Assembly: GCA_938084085.1 (NCBI GenBank) | Contig: CALKDV010000353.1 | Span: forward strand, 1 to 6,022 | DNA: 6,022 nucleotides | Origin: an uncultured Nannocystaceae bacterium | Lineage (GTDB): Bacteria > Myxococcota_A > Polyangia > Nannocystales > Nannocystaceae | Direction of reading: 5' to 3' | Position numbers and translations under genes: made by a program | Shown here: positions 5,724-6,022 of the stretch, piece after piece | Layout: every line of letters begins with the position of its first letter | How positions within the stretch are numbered: the first letter of the stretch is position 1 | The notes under the pieces: generated by a model | The model's input: the letters and a program-made list of their open reading frames with translations, nothing else | What the model was told of the DNA's origin: nothing | Database searches by the model: none

Positions 5724-6022
5724 ACCTCGTCCGTGCCATCGACGAGGTCGTCGGTGTCCGCATGCGACGCACCGGCGAGGCGCGCGTAGACGTCCCGAAT
5801 TGGCAGCCCCGTGTGCTTCGCCACCGCCTTGGCGCGGGCCTTCGGTTTGAGCGACGAGTCCAGCATGATCGTCAGCACCTCGCGGGCGCCCCGTTGCAGA
5901 TCCCTGGTAGAGGCCTCCCTCAGCGAGTCCGGCGCCGCTGCAACGACCACCGTGACCTCCCCGCGCAGCCCGTCGACCAGCGCAGCCGCGAGTTCGGCGA
6001 CGGTGCCCCGGTGCAGCTCTTC
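5720..6022 (-). CDS. rsmI: RsmI, 16S rRNA (cytidine-1402-2'-O)-methyltransferase, C-terminal part (5' end outside window)
   Basis: The frame is open from the right edge to the TAG at 5720-5722 and gives 100 residues, so the gene begins beyond the window; the GTG at 5950 is internal. The visible part begins EELHRGTVAELAAAL, continues with GEVTVVVAA and ends with KPKARAKAVAKHTGLPIRDVYARLAG. This is the order seen at the end of RsmI: the 'E.(.)RG...EL' segment, the 'GE.V.VV' strand, then the C-terminal helical domain with 'A..VA..TGL.....Y..L'. RsmI uses S-adenosylmethionine to 2'-O-methylate C1402 in the decoding centre of 16S rRNA. The catalytic, cofactor-binding N-terminal domain is not in view. 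A short acidic tail (HADTDDLVDGTDEV) follows the usual end. It converges with the barrel gene, sharing CTAG. Confidence 0.87.
   Translation of the reverse strand, partial: EELHRGTVAELAAALVDGLRGEVTVVVAAAPDSLREASTRDLQRGAREVLTIMLDSSLKPKARAKAVAKHTGLPIRDVYARLAGASHADTDDLVDGTDEV

Noticed and set aside
5720..5950. A separate 76-residue gene starting at the GTG at 5950
   Set aside because: The frame stays open to the window edge, and the residues upstream of this GTG (HRGTVAEL, GEVTVVV) continue the RsmI pattern, so the GTG is an internal valine codon.

Overview
This is a GC-rich, densely coded window. It carries a complete two-component signalling operon, a secreted outer-membrane protein, a small conserved cytoplasmic protein, and the 3' end of an rRNA methyltransferase gene. 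The gene style suggests Myxococcota or a related former deltaproteobacterial lineage. The signs are high GC with GTG starts, a sigma-54 (NtrC-type) activator paired with a multi-membrane-span GAF histidine kinase, a lineage-restricted outer-membrane barrel, and a small protein with an 'LAR..SDI.LYN' motif that I associate from memory with delta-proteobacterial and acidobacterial proteomes. The taxon is inferred; no rRNA or other marker settles it.

Layout: 4-276 (minus) is a small conserved protein of about 90 residues, read divergently from the operon. 277-335 is a compact divergent promoter region in which each -10-like hexamer lies only 6-8 nt from its start codon, so both genes may give leaderless mRNAs. 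336-2486 (plus) is a 716-residue sensor histidine kinase (about nine hydrophobic segments, GAF, HisKA, HATPase). 2483-3979 (plus) is a 498-residue response regulator (receiver, AAA+ sigma-54 activator, Fis-type helix-turn-helix), overlapping the kinase by GTGA. 3980-4250 is the only sizeable gap; it holds short dyads, a hairpin at 4140-4180 and a sigma-70-like promoter at 4200-4229. 4251-5723 (plus) is a predicted outer-membrane beta-barrel with a signal peptide. 5720-6022 (minus) is the C-terminal 100 residues of RsmI, running off the right edge. The last two genes converge on one CTAG that supplies the stop codon on both strands.

How they work together: the kinase should autophosphorylate at His485 and pass phosphate to Asp59 of the regulator. 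All core catalytic motifs of both proteins are intact, as is the regulator's GAFTGA loop that engages sigma-54. The signal and the target promoters cannot be read from the window. I found no convincing -24/-12 promoter before the barrel gene, which seems to have its own ordinary promoter, so a regulatory link between the system and the barrel is only positional. I see no mobile element, CRISPR array, tRNA or obvious new defence or biosynthetic system. The more notable points are the divergent leaderless-type start region, the shared CTAG stop, the two cysteine pairs of the barrel and the free-standing small domain protein.
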